A stretch of DNA of 64,000 nucleotides from Roseateles terrae (GCF_014192155.1 NZ_JACHXO010000008.1:1-64000); one strand, 5' to 3'; positions 37,430 through 46,342 are shown, counted from the stretch's first letter. Notes: a model not told the origin generated them from the sequence alone. Numbers and translations: made by a program.

Positions 37430-38073
37430 TCAAAGTGATTCTGTGTGACGACCATGCCCTGATCCGCCGGGGCATCCGCGACACCCTGGCCGACGCGCCC
37501 GACATCGAAGTCGTGGGCGAGGCCGGTGACTACCCCGAACTGCGCAGCGTCATGCGGGCGCTGCCGGTGGACAAGCAGTGTGATGTGCTGGTGCTGGACA
37601 TCAACATGCCAGGCCGCAGTGGCCTGGATGTGCTGCATGTGCTCAAGGATGAGGGCACGGCCACCCGGGTGCTGATCGTCTCGATGTATCCCGAGGACCA
37701 GTACGCCATCCGTGCCCTGCGGGCCGGCGCGTACGGCTATGTCAACAAGGGTGGGGATCCGCAGCTGCTGGTGCAGGCGGTGCGCACGGTGGCGCAGGGC
37801 CGCAAATATGTGACGCCCGAGATCGCCCAGATGCTGGTGGAAAGCCTCACCGCGCCAGCGCCCGAACAGGCGCATCAGAAATTGTCCGATCGCGAATTGC
37901 AGACCCTGGTGATGATTGCATCGGGCAAGCGGCTGTCGGATATTGCAGAAGAATTGATGCTCAGCCCCAAGACCGTCAGCGTGTATCGCGCCCGGGTGCT
38001 CGAGAAGCTGGGCCTGTCCAACAATTCGGAATTGACGGTGTACGCCATCAGGAACGGGCTCGTGGAAAGCTGA
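37426..38073 (+). CDS. NarL/FixJ-family response regulator
   Basis: The 215-residue regulator has a receiver domain (CDDHALIRRG, phospho-acceptor Asp in VLVLDINMPGRSG, Lys in YVNKGGDP) and a LuxR-type DNA-binding domain (KLSDRELQTLVMIASGKRLS, then LSPKTVSVYRARVLEKLGL). It overlaps the kinase gene by 4 bases and is surely its partner. Targets cannot be told; the exporter genes directly downstream on the same strand are candidates. Confidence 0.95.
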   Translation: MIKVILCDDHALIRRGIRDTLADAPDIEVVGEAGDYPELRSVMRALPVDKQCDVLVLDINMPGRSGLDVLHVLKDEGTATRVLIVSMYPEDQYAIRALRAGAYGYVNKGGDPQLLVQAVRTVAQGRKYVTPEIAQMLVESLTAPAPEQAHQKLSDRELQTLVMIASGKRLSDIAEELMLSPKTVSVYRARVLEKLGLSNNSELTVYAIRNGLVES

Positions 38074-38213
38074 TCGCGCTGTCCTGGCGTCGTTTCACGA
38101 CGCCGTCCCTCCGTTCGTCGCATGGCGCTGCCGGATCGGTCCGGGCATTCACAGAATGCCCGCCATGCAGTGAAGTTTGAGCCACGAACGAGGGGGTTGT
38201 CATCGATACCGCA

Positions 38214-39437
38214 TTGTTGAAAGAGCTGCGCCTGGATGGCACGCAGCGCGAAGAGGTGCGCACCGGCGTGCCGACCTGGGCTTGGATCACCGGCGCTGGG
38301 CTGCTGGTGCTGGCCTTGCTGGCCGCCGGCGGCTGGTGGTGGTGGCGCAGCGCGCAGGTGCCGGAGGTGCAGACCGGCTCGGTGGCGTCCCGCTCGGCGG
38401 GGGGGGGCAATGCCGTGCTGCAGGCCACCGGATACGTCACGGCCCGTCGGTCGGCCACCGTCTCCACCCAGATCACCGGCACGCTGACCGAAGTGCTCTT
38501 TGAAGAGGGCGACAAGGTCACCAAGGGCCAGGTTCTGGCCCGGCTCGAGGACCATGCCCTGCGGGCCGCGCTGGAGGCGTCCCGGGCGTCGGTCAAGAGC
38601 GCGCAGGCCAATGTGGAAGCGCTGCGGGCGCAGTGGCTGCAGGCCCAGTCGGACCTGCGCCGTCAGGAGGAACTGTCCGCCAGCGGCATGACCACCCGTC
38701 AGGCGGCGGAGCAGGCCCGCACCGCCGTCAACAGTTATGCCGCGCAACTGGAGGCGCGTCGCAGGGAAGTGGAAGCCGCCGTGGCCCAGTCGGCGCAGAC
38801 CCAGGTCAACTTCGACTACACCGTGGTGCGTGCACCGTTCTCCGGCGTCATCACCGCCAAGGCGGCGCAGGTGGGCGAGATCGTCTCGCCGCTGTCCGCC
38901 GGGGGCGGCTTCACCCGCACCGGCGTGGGCACTATCGTCGACATGGATTCGCTGGAAGTGGATGTCGATGTCAATGAAGCCTACATTGGTCAGGTCAAGG
39001 CCGACATGCCGGCCGAAGCCGTGCTGGATGCCTATCCCGACTGGCGCATTCCCGCGCATGTGATCGCGGTGGTGCCGGCGGCCGATCGTGGCAAAGCCAC
39101 CGTCAAGGTGCGGGTGGCACTGGAGCAGAAGGACCAGCGCCTGGTGCCGGACATGGGCGTACGCGTGTCCTTCCTCGCGGCCCGCGCGGAAACGGCCGCC
39201 GCGCCCCCGCCGGGGGTGCTGGTCCCCCGGTCGGCGGTGGTCACCCGCAACGACGCCCCCGCGGCTTTTGTGCTCAACGGCGAGCGGGCCGAGCTGCGGC
39301 GACTGCGCACCGGCACGCCGGTGGGCGAGCAGGCGGTGGTGCTCGAAGGCCTGAAGGCCGGAGAGACGGTGGTGCTGAGTCCCCCCGAAACCCTCAAAAG
39401 CGGCGATGAAGTCCGCGTGACCCCGGCCGCCCGCTGA
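38214..39437 (+). CDS. periplasmic adaptor of a MacAB-type exporter
   Basis: The roughly 407-residue membrane fusion protein has a cytoplasmic start, one membrane helix (residues 22-43), a biotinyl-lipoyl-like domain (ATGYVTARRSATVSTQITGT), a helical hairpin, and the beta-barrel segments ending in PAAR. It would connect the inner-membrane permeases to an outer-membrane channel such as TolC. The start codon is unclear: the frame opens with TTG TTG and no ATG or GTG is in frame nearby. An AGGGGG site at 38191 would fit a start at 38199-38202, giving the usual I-D-T-x-L-L-K-E-L beginning from GTC or ATC. Confidence 0.87.
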   Translation: MLKELRLDGTQREEVRTGVPTWAWITGAGLLVLALLAAGGWWWWRSAQVPEVQTGSVASRSAGGGNAVLQATGYVTARRSATVSTQITGTLTEVLFEEGDKVTKGQVLARLEDHALRAALEASRASVKSAQANVEALRAQWLQAQSDLRRQEELSASGMTTRQAAEQARTAVNSYAAQLEARRREVEAAVAQSAQTQVNFDYTVVRAPFSGVITAKAAQVGEIVSPLSAGGGFTRTGVGTIVDMDSLEVDVDVNEAYIGQVKADMPAEAVLDAYPDWRIPAHVIAVVPAADRGKATVKVRVALEQKDQRLVPDMGVRVSFLAARAETAAAPPPGVLVPRSAVVTRNDAPAAFVLNGERAELRRLRTGTPVGEQAVVLEGLKAGETVVLSPPETLKSGDEVRVTPAAR

Positions 39438-39562
39438 AGCAGCCGTCGTCCGTCGTTCCTTTCAGCATCTGTCCCCGGCGTCAGGGCCCGCAGTCCGTTC
39501 CTGATCTTGGGGTCATCACGTCCATTCAACGGGTCCCACGAGGCCCCAGGCGAGGAGTTACC

Positions 39563-40249
39563 GTGAGCAAACTGATCGAGATCCGCGACCTCTCCAAGGT
39601 CTATGTGCGAGGCAAGCAACAGGTGGAAGTGCTCCACCGCATCGACCTGGAGGTCAACCAGGGGGATTTCCTGGCGCTGATGGGTCCCTCCGGCTCCGGC
39701 AAGACGACGCTGCTCAACCTGATCGGGGGCCTGGACCGGCCGACTGCGGGCAGCATCAGCATTGGCGGCGAACGGATCGATCAGCTGAGTTCAGCGGCGC
39801 TGTCCCGCTGGCGCGCCGCACGGGTCGGCTTCGTTTTCCAGTTCTACAACCTGATGCCGATGCTGTCGGCGCAACGCAATGTGGAGCTGCCGCTGCTGCT
39901 GACCAAACTGTCGGCGGCGGAGCGGCGCAAGCGAGCCTCGATTGCGCTGGCGCTGGTGGGGCTGTCGGACCGGGCCAGCCACAAGCCGACCGAGCTGTCT
40001 GGCGGTCAGCAGCAGCGGGTGTCGATCGCCCGGGCCATCGTCTCCGACCCGACCCTGCTGGTCTGCGACGAACCGACCGGTGACCTGGACCGCCAGTCGG
40101 CCGAGGACGTGCTGAGCCTGTTGCAGGCGCTCAACCGGGATCAGGGCAAAACCATCGTCATGGTCACCCACGATCCACGAGCCGCCGAACGCGCCGGCCA
40201 GGTGTTGCATCTGGACAAGGGCAGCCTGGTCGAGCAGGTGAGCGCCTGA
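39563..40249 (+). CDS. ABC transporter ATPase, MacB/LolD type
   Basis: The 228-residue ATPase has Walker A (GPSGSGKTT), the Q-loop, the signature LSGGQQQR, Walker B ([12 protein letters not shown]) and the H-loop ([10 protein letters not shown]). It matches the group that powers FtsX-type permeases in MacB, LolCDE and related systems. The start is a GTG with GAGGAG 6-7 bases upstream. The first permease gene begins 10 bp after its stop. Confidence 0.95.
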   Translation: MSKLIEIRDLSKVYVRGKQQVEVLHRIDLEVNQGDFLALMGPSGSGKTTLLNLIGGLDRPTAGSISIGGERIDQLSSAALSRWRAARVGFVFQFYNLMPMLSAQRNVELPLLLTKLSAAERRKRASIALALVGLSDRASHKPTELSGGQQQRVSIARAIVSDPTLLVCDEPTGDLDRQSAEDVLSLLQALNRDQGKTIVMVTHDPRAAERAGQVLHLDKGSLVEQVSA

Positions 40250-40259
40250 GGAGCCCGCC

Positions 40260-41420
40260 ATGAAATACCTTCATCTGGTGTGGGCGGCGCTGTTCCGGCG
40301 CAAGCTCAGGACCTTCCTCACCCTGGTGTCCATCATCACCGCCTTTTTGCTGTTCGGGCTGCTGGATGCCGTCCGCATCTCCTTCGACCAGGCCGGGCAG
40401 AGCGCCAACGGGGCGTCCCGGCTGCAGACCGGCGCGCGTCTGTCCTTCATCCAGACCTTGCCCAAGGCGCTGGAATCACGCATCGGTCAGGTGGACGGCG
40501 TCCAGAAGCTGACTTATGCCAACTGGTTTGGCGGTGCTTATCAAGACCCTCGCAACGCGGTATTCAGCTTTGCGGTGGCCCCCAACTATGTGGACATGTA
40601 TCCCGAAATGCGGGTGACGGATGAGGCGCTGAAGGCCTTTGCCTCCACCCGGACCGGGGCGCTGGTGGGGGAGCGGCTGGCCAAGAAGTTCAACTGGAAA
40701 GTGGGAGACCGCATCCCGCTGCAATCGACCATTTATCCGGACCGCAGTGGCAACAAGAACTGGGAGTTCGAGATCGTCGGACTGATCCAGGCCACTGACA
40801 AGAAGGCGGGCGGCTGGTACGACTCGATCTTCCTGCTCAATTGGAAGTACTTCGACGACACCACGCCACTCAACCAGGGCACGGTCGGCTGGTATGTGAC
40901 CAAGGTGACGGATGTGAACCGGGCGGATCAGGTGGCCAAGGCCATCGATGCCCTGTCCGCCAACTCCGATCATGAAACCCGCACCCAGACCGAGCAGGCG
41001 GCCATGTCGTCCTGGGTGAAGCAGCTCGCGGACATCGGGTTGATCGTCAGCTCCATCATGGGCGCCGTCTTCTTCACCCTGCTGCTGCTGGCCGGCAACA
41101 CGATGATGCAGGCGGTGCGGGAGCGGACCAACGAAATTGCGGTGCTCAAGACCATCGGCTTCTCCGGCGGCAGCGTGATGGCGATGGTGCTGGCGGAATC
41201 GATGCTGCTGCTGCTGATCGGTGGTGTGGTCGGGCTGGCGCTGGCCAGCGTCATCGGGCCGGCGGTGAGCGCGGGCAGCGGCGGCGCCTTGCGTCTGCCT
41301 GCGGCGGGGCTGGGAAGCTGGGCGACGGGCGTCGGCCTGGCGCTGGTCTTCGGTGCCATCGTGGGGGCCTTGCCGGCCTGGAACGCGATGCGGCTGAAGA
41401 TTGTGGACGCACTGCGCTGA
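40260..41420 (+). CDS. FtsX-type permease, first subunit
   Basis: The 386-residue permease has a membrane helix at residues 17-38, a large periplasmic MacB_PCD-like domain and three C-terminal helices of the FtsX domain (LIVSSIMGAVFFTLLLLAGN, RERTNEIAVLKTIGFSGG). GGAG lies 6 bases before the ATG. With the second permease and the ATPase it would form a heterodimeric mechanotransmission exporter; the substrate is unknown. Confidence 0.93.
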   Translation: MKYLHLVWAALFRRKLRTFLTLVSIITAFLLFGLLDAVRISFDQAGQSANGASRLQTGARLSFIQTLPKALESRIGQVDGVQKLTYANWFGGAYQDPRNAVFSFAVAPNYVDMYPEMRVTDEALKAFASTRTGALVGERLAKKFNWKVGDRIPLQSTIYPDRSGNKNWEFEIVGLIQATDKKAGGWYDSIFLLNWKYFDDTTPLNQGTVGWYVTKVTDVNRADQVAKAIDALSANSDHETRTQTEQAAMSSWVKQLADIGLIVSSIMGAVFFTLLLLAGNTMMQAVRERTNEIAVLKTIGFSGGSVMAMVLAESMLLLLIGGVVGLALASVIGPAVSAGSGGALRLPAAGLGSWATGVGLALVFGAIVGALPAWNAMRLKIVDALR

Positions 41421-41430
41421 GGAGCCAGAC

Positions 41431-42747
41431 ATGACGATTCTGAAACGATTCGGGCTGGTGATCTTTCTGATCCTGGCGGTGGTGGGATGGGTGTTCCTGC
41501 CGTGGAGCGGCGCCCTGGGCCTGGCCGTGCTGCTGACGCTGTGGCTGCTGCTCAGCCGGCGAGGCGGGCAGGCCCGCTCGGTGGCGGGTGTGGGCATCAG
41601 CACCTTGCCGCAGCGCTTGGGCTCCTCCGCGGTCATCGTCGTCGGCATTGCCGGCGTGGTGGGGGTGCTGGTGGCGCTGCTGGCGATGGCGGAGGGCTAT
41701 GCCGAGACGCTCAAGCGCTCCGGCAGCCTGGACACGGCCATCGTGCTGCGCGGGGCGTCGGCGGCGGAGGTGTCGTCGCAACTCAGCCGCAATGACATCG
41801 TGCTGATCAGCCAGGCGCCCGGCGTGGCGCGCTCCGACAAGGGCGAGCCGCTGGTCTCGGCCGAGACGGTGGTCGCGGCCAATCTGCCGGTCAAGGGCGG
41901 GGGCAAGGATGAAGAGGGCAGCGTTCAGTTCCGTGGGGTGGGCGACGAAGCCTTCCTGGTGCGGCCGCAGGTCAAGGTGATCGAGGGGCGGCGCTTTCAG
42001 CCGGGACTGCGGGAGCTGATGGTGGGCAAGGGCGCGGCCCGTCAGTTCAGTGGGCTGGTGGTGGGCCAGGACGTGCGGCTGGGCAACCAGGTGTGGAAGG
42101 TGGTGGGCATCTTTTCGTCCGGCGATGCGATGGAGTCGGAACTGTGGGCCGATGCGACCATTCTGGCGGATGCGTTCCGTCGGGGCAGCAGCCGCAATTC
42201 GGTGACGGTGCGGTTGACCGGGCCGGAGGCGATGGCCGGGTTCAAGGAGAGTTTGACCAGCAATCCGCAGTTGAAGGTGGATGCCACAACGACGCTGGAT
42301 TTCTTTGCGAAGCAGTCGGAGTCGATGAGCAAGACGCTGCGCATCATCGGTACGGTGGTGGGGGCGATCATGGCGGTGGGCGCGGTGTTTGGCGCGCTGA
42401 ACACCATGTTTGCCGCGGTGGCGACCCGGGCGCGGGAGATCGCAACCTTGCGGGCCATCGGTTTTCCGGGACTGCCGGTGGTGGTGGCGGTGATGCTGGA
42501 GACGATGCTGCTGGCGGCGCTGGGCGGATTGATCGGCGGGGTGGTGGCCTTTCTGCTGTTCAACGGCCATTCCGCGTCCACGATGGCGGCGGGCTCGGTG
42601 GGCAAGCTGAGCTTTGAACTGAAGGTGTCCGGTCAACTGCTGTGGGAGGGGCTGAAATGGGCCCTGGCCATCGGCTTCATCGGCGGGCTGTTCCCCGCGG
42701 TGCGCGCCGCGAGCGTGCCGGTGACGACGGCGCTGCGGGAGCTTTGA
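41431..42747 (+). CDS. FtsX-type permease, second subunit
   Basis: The 438-residue permease is like the first but has an extra hydrophobic hairpin at the N-terminus (residues 8-45) before the usual first helix. The FtsX block (IIGTVVGAIMAVGAVFGALN, TRAREIATLRAIGFPG) lies in the C-terminal third. GGAG lies 7 bases before the ATG, 11 bp after the first permease. Its last 71 bases overlap the end of the convergent HEPN gene. Confidence 0.93.
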   Translation: MTILKRFGLVIFLILAVVGWVFLPWSGALGLAVLLTLWLLLSRRGGQARSVAGVGISTLPQRLGSSAVIVVGIAGVVGVLVALLAMAEGYAETLKRSGSLDTAIVLRGASAAEVSSQLSRNDIVLISQAPGVARSDKGEPLVSAETVVAANLPVKGGGKDEEGSVQFRGVGDEAFLVRPQVKVIEGRRFQPGLRELMVGKGAARQFSGLVVGQDVRLGNQVWKVVGIFSSGDAMESELWADATILADAFRRGSSRNSVTVRLTGPEAMAGFKESLTSNPQLKVDATTTLDFFAKQSESMSKTLRIIGTVVGAIMAVGAVFGALNTMFAAVATRAREIATLRAIGFPGLPVVVAVMLETMLLAALGGLIGGVVAFLLFNGHSASTMAAGSVGKLSFELKVSGQLLWEGLKWALAIGFIGGLFPAVRAASVPVTTALREL

Positions 42748-43129
42748 GCAGCGACCTGCGCAGGTGGCTGCGGATCCGCCTCAGCGTGGAGGGACTCCGC
42801 AGTTCCTGCAGCAGGTCGTGAGCCGTCCGTACCCCCTGCAAAGCCTCTCTCTGCCGGAAGTGGATCGCCGTGTTGTAGTCGGCGACGTTGCGCAAGCGAC
42901 GGAGTTCTTCAAGGTCTTCGGCCAGGTCTTCCAGCCCCATGGTCTTGAGTTCCTGGCAGGCCCTGCCGTGGACGTCCGCACTGCGGTCACGAATGTTCAG
43001 CAGGTCTCTGGTGACGAGAAAGGTCGCATAGTACGCGCGGGACATCGCACTTCGGTGGCTGGCCTCGTCTGACTGCCTTGAAAGCAGGTCGGCCAGACGG
43101 GCGAATGCGGCGGGACGGAAGGGCGGCAT
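42677..43129 (-). CDS. HEPN-domain protein, UPF0332-like
   Basis: The 150-residue helical protein shows features of HEPN-superfamily members of the UPF0332 kind: RSAMSRAYYATFLVTRDLL in the first long helix and RRLRNVADYNTAIHF in the last. Many HEPN proteins are RNases that act as toxins or in phage defence, usually through an R-x4-6-H motif. Here the Arg to His spacing in RNVADYNTAIH is longer, so nuclease activity is uncertain. GGGGAGG lies 4 bases before the ATG at 43129. It follows the unknown gene by 13 bp. The last 24 residues, Arg/Ala/Pro-rich, are encoded opposite the permease gene. Confidence 0.7.
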   Translation of the reverse strand: MPPFRPAAFARLADLLSRQSDEASHRSAMSRAYYATFLVTRDLLNIRDRSADVHGRACQELKTMGLEDLAEDLEELRRLRNVADYNTAIHFRQREALQGVRTAHDLLQELRSPSTLRRIRSHLRRSLLKAPAAPSSPARSRRAPRGTARR

Positions 43130-43142
43130 GGGGCCTCCCCAT

Positions 43143-43724
43143 TCAGCGCCCCGTGCGCAACGGTCCGCGTGCAATCATCAGCCCGATATGCCCGGAGGTG
43201 TGTCGCACGTGCAGTCCTTCCGCGAACAGCGCATCCAGGAACGCACGATGTTCATCGTGGATGGCGCGATGCCGCTTCAAACGCGGCAGCCCGTAGACGG
43301 TGAACCACAGACACAGCCAACCGTCTTCAGGGTCGATGCTGACATGGGCCGTGAGCGTGCAGCCCTTCATGTGACGGGTCAGCAGGCGGGCGTAGTCAGT
43401 CAACGCCAAGAAGGCCAGGAACGGCTTGCGGCGCAGGTACCAGCGGACCAGCTTGTCGTAGGCCGGAGTGCCGAGCGTCACCTCGGTGTCCTGCACCCAG
43501 GCGTCGTCATCGGCTCCGCGCCAGAAACCGGCTTCCAGGCGGTGCTGCAGACGACGTACCCGCCGAAGTTCCCATGGGTCGGGCGGGCAGGGGAACGGCT
43601 TTGAGCGTGGCGAGAGCGCTCGTGCCGGAACATCCTGGGACGCTGCGGCGGCTCCGCGGGCTTTGGCCGCAGCGCCCGGCGACGGGCGCTGCCTGGGGTC
43701 AGGAAAGAAAGTAGGCGTTCGCAT
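43143..43724 (-). CDS. unrecognised protein paired with the HEPN gene
   Basis: I do not recognise this 193-residue protein. The first 50 residues are Pro/Ala/Arg-rich and probably disordered. The rest is a mixed alpha/beta domain with WYLRRKPFLAFLALTDYARL, DPEDGWLCLWFTVYGLPRL and DALFAEGLHVRHTSGHIGLM. It lacks the GSxxRG...D.D motif of the nucleotidyltransferase antitoxins that often accompany HEPN toxins. It lies 13 bp upstream of the HEPN gene and is surely co-transcribed with it. The start has no clear ribosome site and could lie further in. Confidence 0.6.
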   Translation of the reverse strand: MRTPTFFPDPRQRPSPGAAAKARGAAAASQDVPARALSPRSKPFPCPPDPWELRRVRRLQHRLEAGFWRGADDDAWVQDTEVTLGTPAYDKLVRWYLRRKPFLAFLALTDYARLLTRHMKGCTLTAHVSIDPEDGWLCLWFTVYGLPRLKRHRAIHDEHRAFLDALFAEGLHVRHTSGHIGLMIARGPLRTGR

Positions 43725-43835
43725 GGCAGTATTGACTGAAGCGAGCCCGCGCCGAGGAAAACGTCTGTGCCGCTATCGAGCAGCCTTGTAGGACGCTCCC
43801 TCCGCCGGGTATTGCTGCAGTCTGAAGAGAAGGAA

Positions 43836-43852
43836 GTTCTCATTGTGAGAAC
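43836..43852. repeat. inverted repeat upstream of the HEPN pair
   Basis: GTTCTCA-TTG-TGAGAAC is a perfect 7-bp inverted repeat about 112 bp before the start of the unknown gene. Size and place suit a repressor operator. Confidence 0.5.
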
Positions 43853-43869
43853 CTCCCGCACGGACTGCC

Positions 43870-43889
43870 AACGACTTGAATCAGTCGTT
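43870..43889. repeat. second inverted repeat upstream of the HEPN pair
   Basis: AACGACT-TGAATC-AGTCGTT is a perfect 7-bp inverted repeat, 17 bases from the one at 43836-43852. It could be a further operator or a weak fliR terminator; no T-run follows. Confidence 0.45.
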
Positions 43890-43965
43890 CCACCCCGATT
43901 CCGTCAAAGGAGCAAACGCTCGTTCCGCTCACCTGTGAACCCGGTGAAACTCGATCAGAGTCTCG

Positions 43966-44730
43966 TCAGGTGAACGCCGCCAGCAAGCGCTCCAGCGCGA
44001 TCATGAACGGCTGATGCATCAGCGGCAGTGTGGCCACGAGGCCGACGAGGCCCACACTCACCGTCAGCGGGAAGCCGACCGAAAACACATTCAGCTGCGG
44101 TGCCACCCGCGAGATGATGCCCAGCACCAGATTGACGAACAGCAGCATCGTCACCAGCGGCAGCGCAATCCATAGCCCCATGCGGAAGACCTCGGCGCCC
44201 CAGACCTGCGGCTGCGCCACCCGCAGGAAGCGGAACGGCTCTTCCCCCACCGGGAACGCCTGAAAGCTCGCCACCAGCGACTGGATGAGCATCAGATGCC
44301 CGTTGATGGCAATGAAGAGAAACGCCACCATCGACCCCAGAAATCGCGACGACGACGTGCCCTGCGAGCCGGTGGACGGATCAAAGAAGCCGGCGAAGTT
44401 CAGCCCCATCTGCAGGCCGATCAGCTCCCCCGCGAACTCCAGCGATGCAAACACCAGCCGCACGGCAAAGCCCATCGACAGGCCGATCAGCAGCTGCTGC
44501 GCCACGACCACCAGCAGCTGCGGCAGGGAGTCCAGCGGCACCACCGGCATCTCCGGCAGCGACGGCTGCGCCGCCACCGCGATGAACATCGCCAGCCCAA
44601 TCTTGACCCGCTGCGGCACCGCCCGCTGGCTGAACACCGGCATGCCGGCAAAGAGCGCCAGCGTGCGGATGAACGGCCACAGGATCGGATTGAGCCAGGC
44701 CATGACCTGGGCTTCGCTAAAGGTCAGCAT
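43966..44730 (-). CDS. fliR: flagellar export gate protein FliR
   Basis: The 254-residue inner-membrane protein has about six membrane helices and the FliR pattern (TLALFAGMPVFSQRAVPQRVK, then GFAVRLVFASLEFAGELIGL). FliR joins FliP and FliQ in the helical export gate at the centre of the MS ring. It is the last gene of the minus-strand run that starts at fliF, 30 bp after fliQ. Confidence 0.96.
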   Translation of the reverse strand: MLTFSEAQVMAWLNPILWPFIRTLALFAGMPVFSQRAVPQRVKIGLAMFIAVAAQPSLPEMPVVPLDSLPQLLVVVAQQLLIGLSMGFAVRLVFASLEFAGELIGLQMGLNFAGFFDPSTGSQGTSSSRFLGSMVAFLFIAINGHLMLIQSLVASFQAFPVGEEPFRFLRVAQPQVWGAEVFRMGLWIALPLVTMLLFVNLVLGIISRVAPQLNVFSVGFPLTVSVGLVGLVATLPLMHQPFMIALERLLAAFT

Positions 44731-44760
44731 GTGGGGCGTCGACGCGGTCCGGCGGTCCGT

Positions 44761-45030
44761 TCAGCCCAGCGCCTGCGGAATGCTCTGCAGGGTGCGCTGG
44801 ATGTATTCAACCAGGGTGGTGATCATCCAGGGACCCGCCACGGCCAGCACCAGCACCGCGGCGACGATCTTCGGCACAAAGGACAGGGTGGATTCGTTGA
44901 TCTGCGTGGCCGCCTGGAAGACCGACACGAGCACGCCCACGGCCAGCACGGTGAGCAGCAGCGGGGCCGCGACCATCAGCAGCACATACAGGCCTTGCTG
45001 GCCGATGGTGAAGACTTGTTGGGCATCCAT
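44761..45030 (-). CDS. fliQ: flagellar export gate protein FliQ
   Basis: The 89-residue protein with two membrane helices (LYVLLMVAAPLLLTVLAVGV and IVAAVLVLAVAGPWMITTLV) and the central QINESTLSFVPK motif is FliQ. Start at the ATG at 45030. It is separated from fliP by 136 bp, unusually far for this gene pair, and the gap contains the 9-bp tandem repeat. The frame stays open upstream through the repeat (LFQP-type residues), so an earlier start cannot be excluded. Confidence 0.95.
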   Translation of the reverse strand: MDAQQVFTIGQQGLYVLLMVAAPLLLTVLAVGVLVSVFQAATQINESTLSFVPKIVAAVLVLAVAGPWMITTLVEYIQRTLQSIPQALG

Positions 45031-45040
45031 GGTGCGTTTG

Positions 45041-45110
45041 GGCTGAAAGGGCTGAAAGAGCTGAAGGGGCTGAAAGAGCTGATGGGGGAGGGCGCTGAAG
45101 GGGCTGAAGA
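45041..45110. repeat. 9-bp tandem repeat upstream of fliQ
   Basis: The unit GGCTGAAAG is repeated five times without gap (45041-45085, with changes such as AGCTGAAGG and AGCTGATGG), with two more partial units to 45110. It ends 11 bases before the fliQ start, where the ribosome site should be. On the transcribed strand it is a pyrimidine-rich CTTTCAGCC array. Confidence 0.9.
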
Positions 45111-45166
45111 CGCCGGGCGGTCTGGATGTTCTGGAGCGGCGGTCGTCGCAAAGTCCAGGGCGGCCG

Positions 45167-45946
45167 CTACTGGGCGAACGAAGCCGCCAGCGATCCGAGC
45201 AGCAGGTTCCATCCGTCCGCCAGCACAAACAGCATGAGCTTGAACGGCAAGGAGACCAGCACCGGTGACAGCATCATCATGCCCAGGCTCATCAGCACGC
45301 TGGACACGATCATGTCGATGACCAGGAACGGGATGAAGATGAGGAAGGCGATCTGGAAGGCCGACTTCAATTCACTGGTGACAAAGGCCGGGACCAGCAC
45401 ACGGAAGGGCACGTTCTCCGGCGTGGTGGCCGCATCCAGCTTGGCCAGGCGGGAGAAGAGCGCGACGTCGGACTGGCGCGTCTGCTTGAGCATGAAGGCG
45501 CGCATCGGGACCTGGGCACGGTCGAGCGCCACTTCAAAGCCGATCTGGCCGGTAGAGTAAGGCTGGTAGGCGTCTGCATAGACACGGTCCAGGGTGGGGC
45601 TCATGACGAAGAAAGTCAGGAAGAGCGACAGCCCCACAATGACCTGGTTCGGCGGCGCGGCCTGCGTGCCCAGTGCCTGGCGCATCAGGGAGAGCACGAT
45701 GACGATGCGGGTGAAGCCGGTCATCATCAGCAGCACGGCGGGCAGGAAGCCCAGCGCGGTGAAGAAGAGCAGGGTCTGGATGGGCACCGAGTAGCTGTTG
45801 CCACCCGCACCCTGGCCGATGATGAGCGGCACTGAGGCGGGGGAGCCGCCGCCAGCCTGCTGGGCAAGTGCAGCGGCGCTGAGGGTGCTCAGCAGCAGGG
45901 CGATGAGACCTGGGGCGAGGCGGCGGGCGGAAGCAACGCTGCGCAT
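45167..45946 (-). CDS. fliP: flagellar export gate protein FliP
   Basis: The 259-residue protein has a cleavable signal peptide (residues 1-27, ending AALA-QQ) and four later membrane helices, as usual for FliP. Conserved blocks are [24 protein letters not shown] (seen in part as [16 protein letters not shown]), [20 protein letters not shown] and [15 protein letters not shown]. The ATG at 45946 comes one base after the fliO stop, so the genes are coupled; a longer frame to 46144 lies within fliO and is not used. Confidence 0.96.
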   Translation of the reverse strand: MRSVASARRLAPGLIALLLSTLSAAALAQQAGGGSPASVPLIIGQGAGGNSYSVPIQTLLFFTALGFLPAVLLMMTGFTRIVIVLSLMRQALGTQAAPPNQVIVGLSLFLTFFVMSPTLDRVYADAYQPYSTGQIGFEVALDRAQVPMRAFMLKQTRQSDVALFSRLAKLDAATTPENVPFRVLVPAFVTSELKSAFQIAFLIFIPFLVIDMIVSSVLMSLGMMMLSPVLVSLPFKLMLFVLADGWNLLLGSLAASFAQ

Positions 45947-45947
45947 G

Positions 45948-46307
45948 TCAGAGACCCGTTCCCGTTCCGTCAGCCTGGCGGCCGCCCAGACTGCGCTTGA
46001 GCATGTGGGCAAAGCTGGGCTGGGCCGACTGCAAGGCCGCACCAACATCCGCCTGGGGCGGCATGACGTGCAGGGTACGGATCTGCTGACCCGTGATGCC
46101 GAGCACCAGCCATTGCCGGTCGTCACCCTGGCCCACCTCCACAATCACAATCCGCTGGCTCGGGGCAATCACCAGCTGCGCCACCGTGCGCAGGTGCCCG
46201 CCCAGCGCAGCACCGCCCAGCGGCGTGCGCTTCAAGAGCCACAGCACCACAGGGATGAGGGCGAGAATCGCCAGGAACCACAGAAGAGGGGCGAGGGAGG
46301 TGTTCAT
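45948..46307 (-). CDS. fliO: flagellar biosynthesis protein FliO
   Basis: The 119-residue protein has one N-terminal membrane helix (residues 7-25) and a small cytoplasmic domain ([20 protein letters not shown], then IRTLHVMPP), the FliO layout. FliO helps FliP assemble in the export gate. It lies 295 bp after fliN, an unusual break in the operon filled by two large hairpins. Confidence 0.9.
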   Translation of the reverse strand: MNTSLAPLLWFLAILALIPVVLWLLKRTPLGGAALGGHLRTVAQLVIAPSQRIVIVEVGQGDDRQWLVLGITGQQIRTLHVMPPQADVGAALQSAQPSFAHMLKRSLGGRQADGTGTGL

Positions 46308-46342
46308 ACCTCCCGATTATGGAGGGTTCTCTTCGCGCGCTT

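Noticed and set aside
44296-45237. A 313-residue plus-strand frame opposite fliR and fliQ.
   Set aside because: It is rich in Arg, His and Gln, has no recognisable domain, and covers well-conserved export-gate genes on the other strand.
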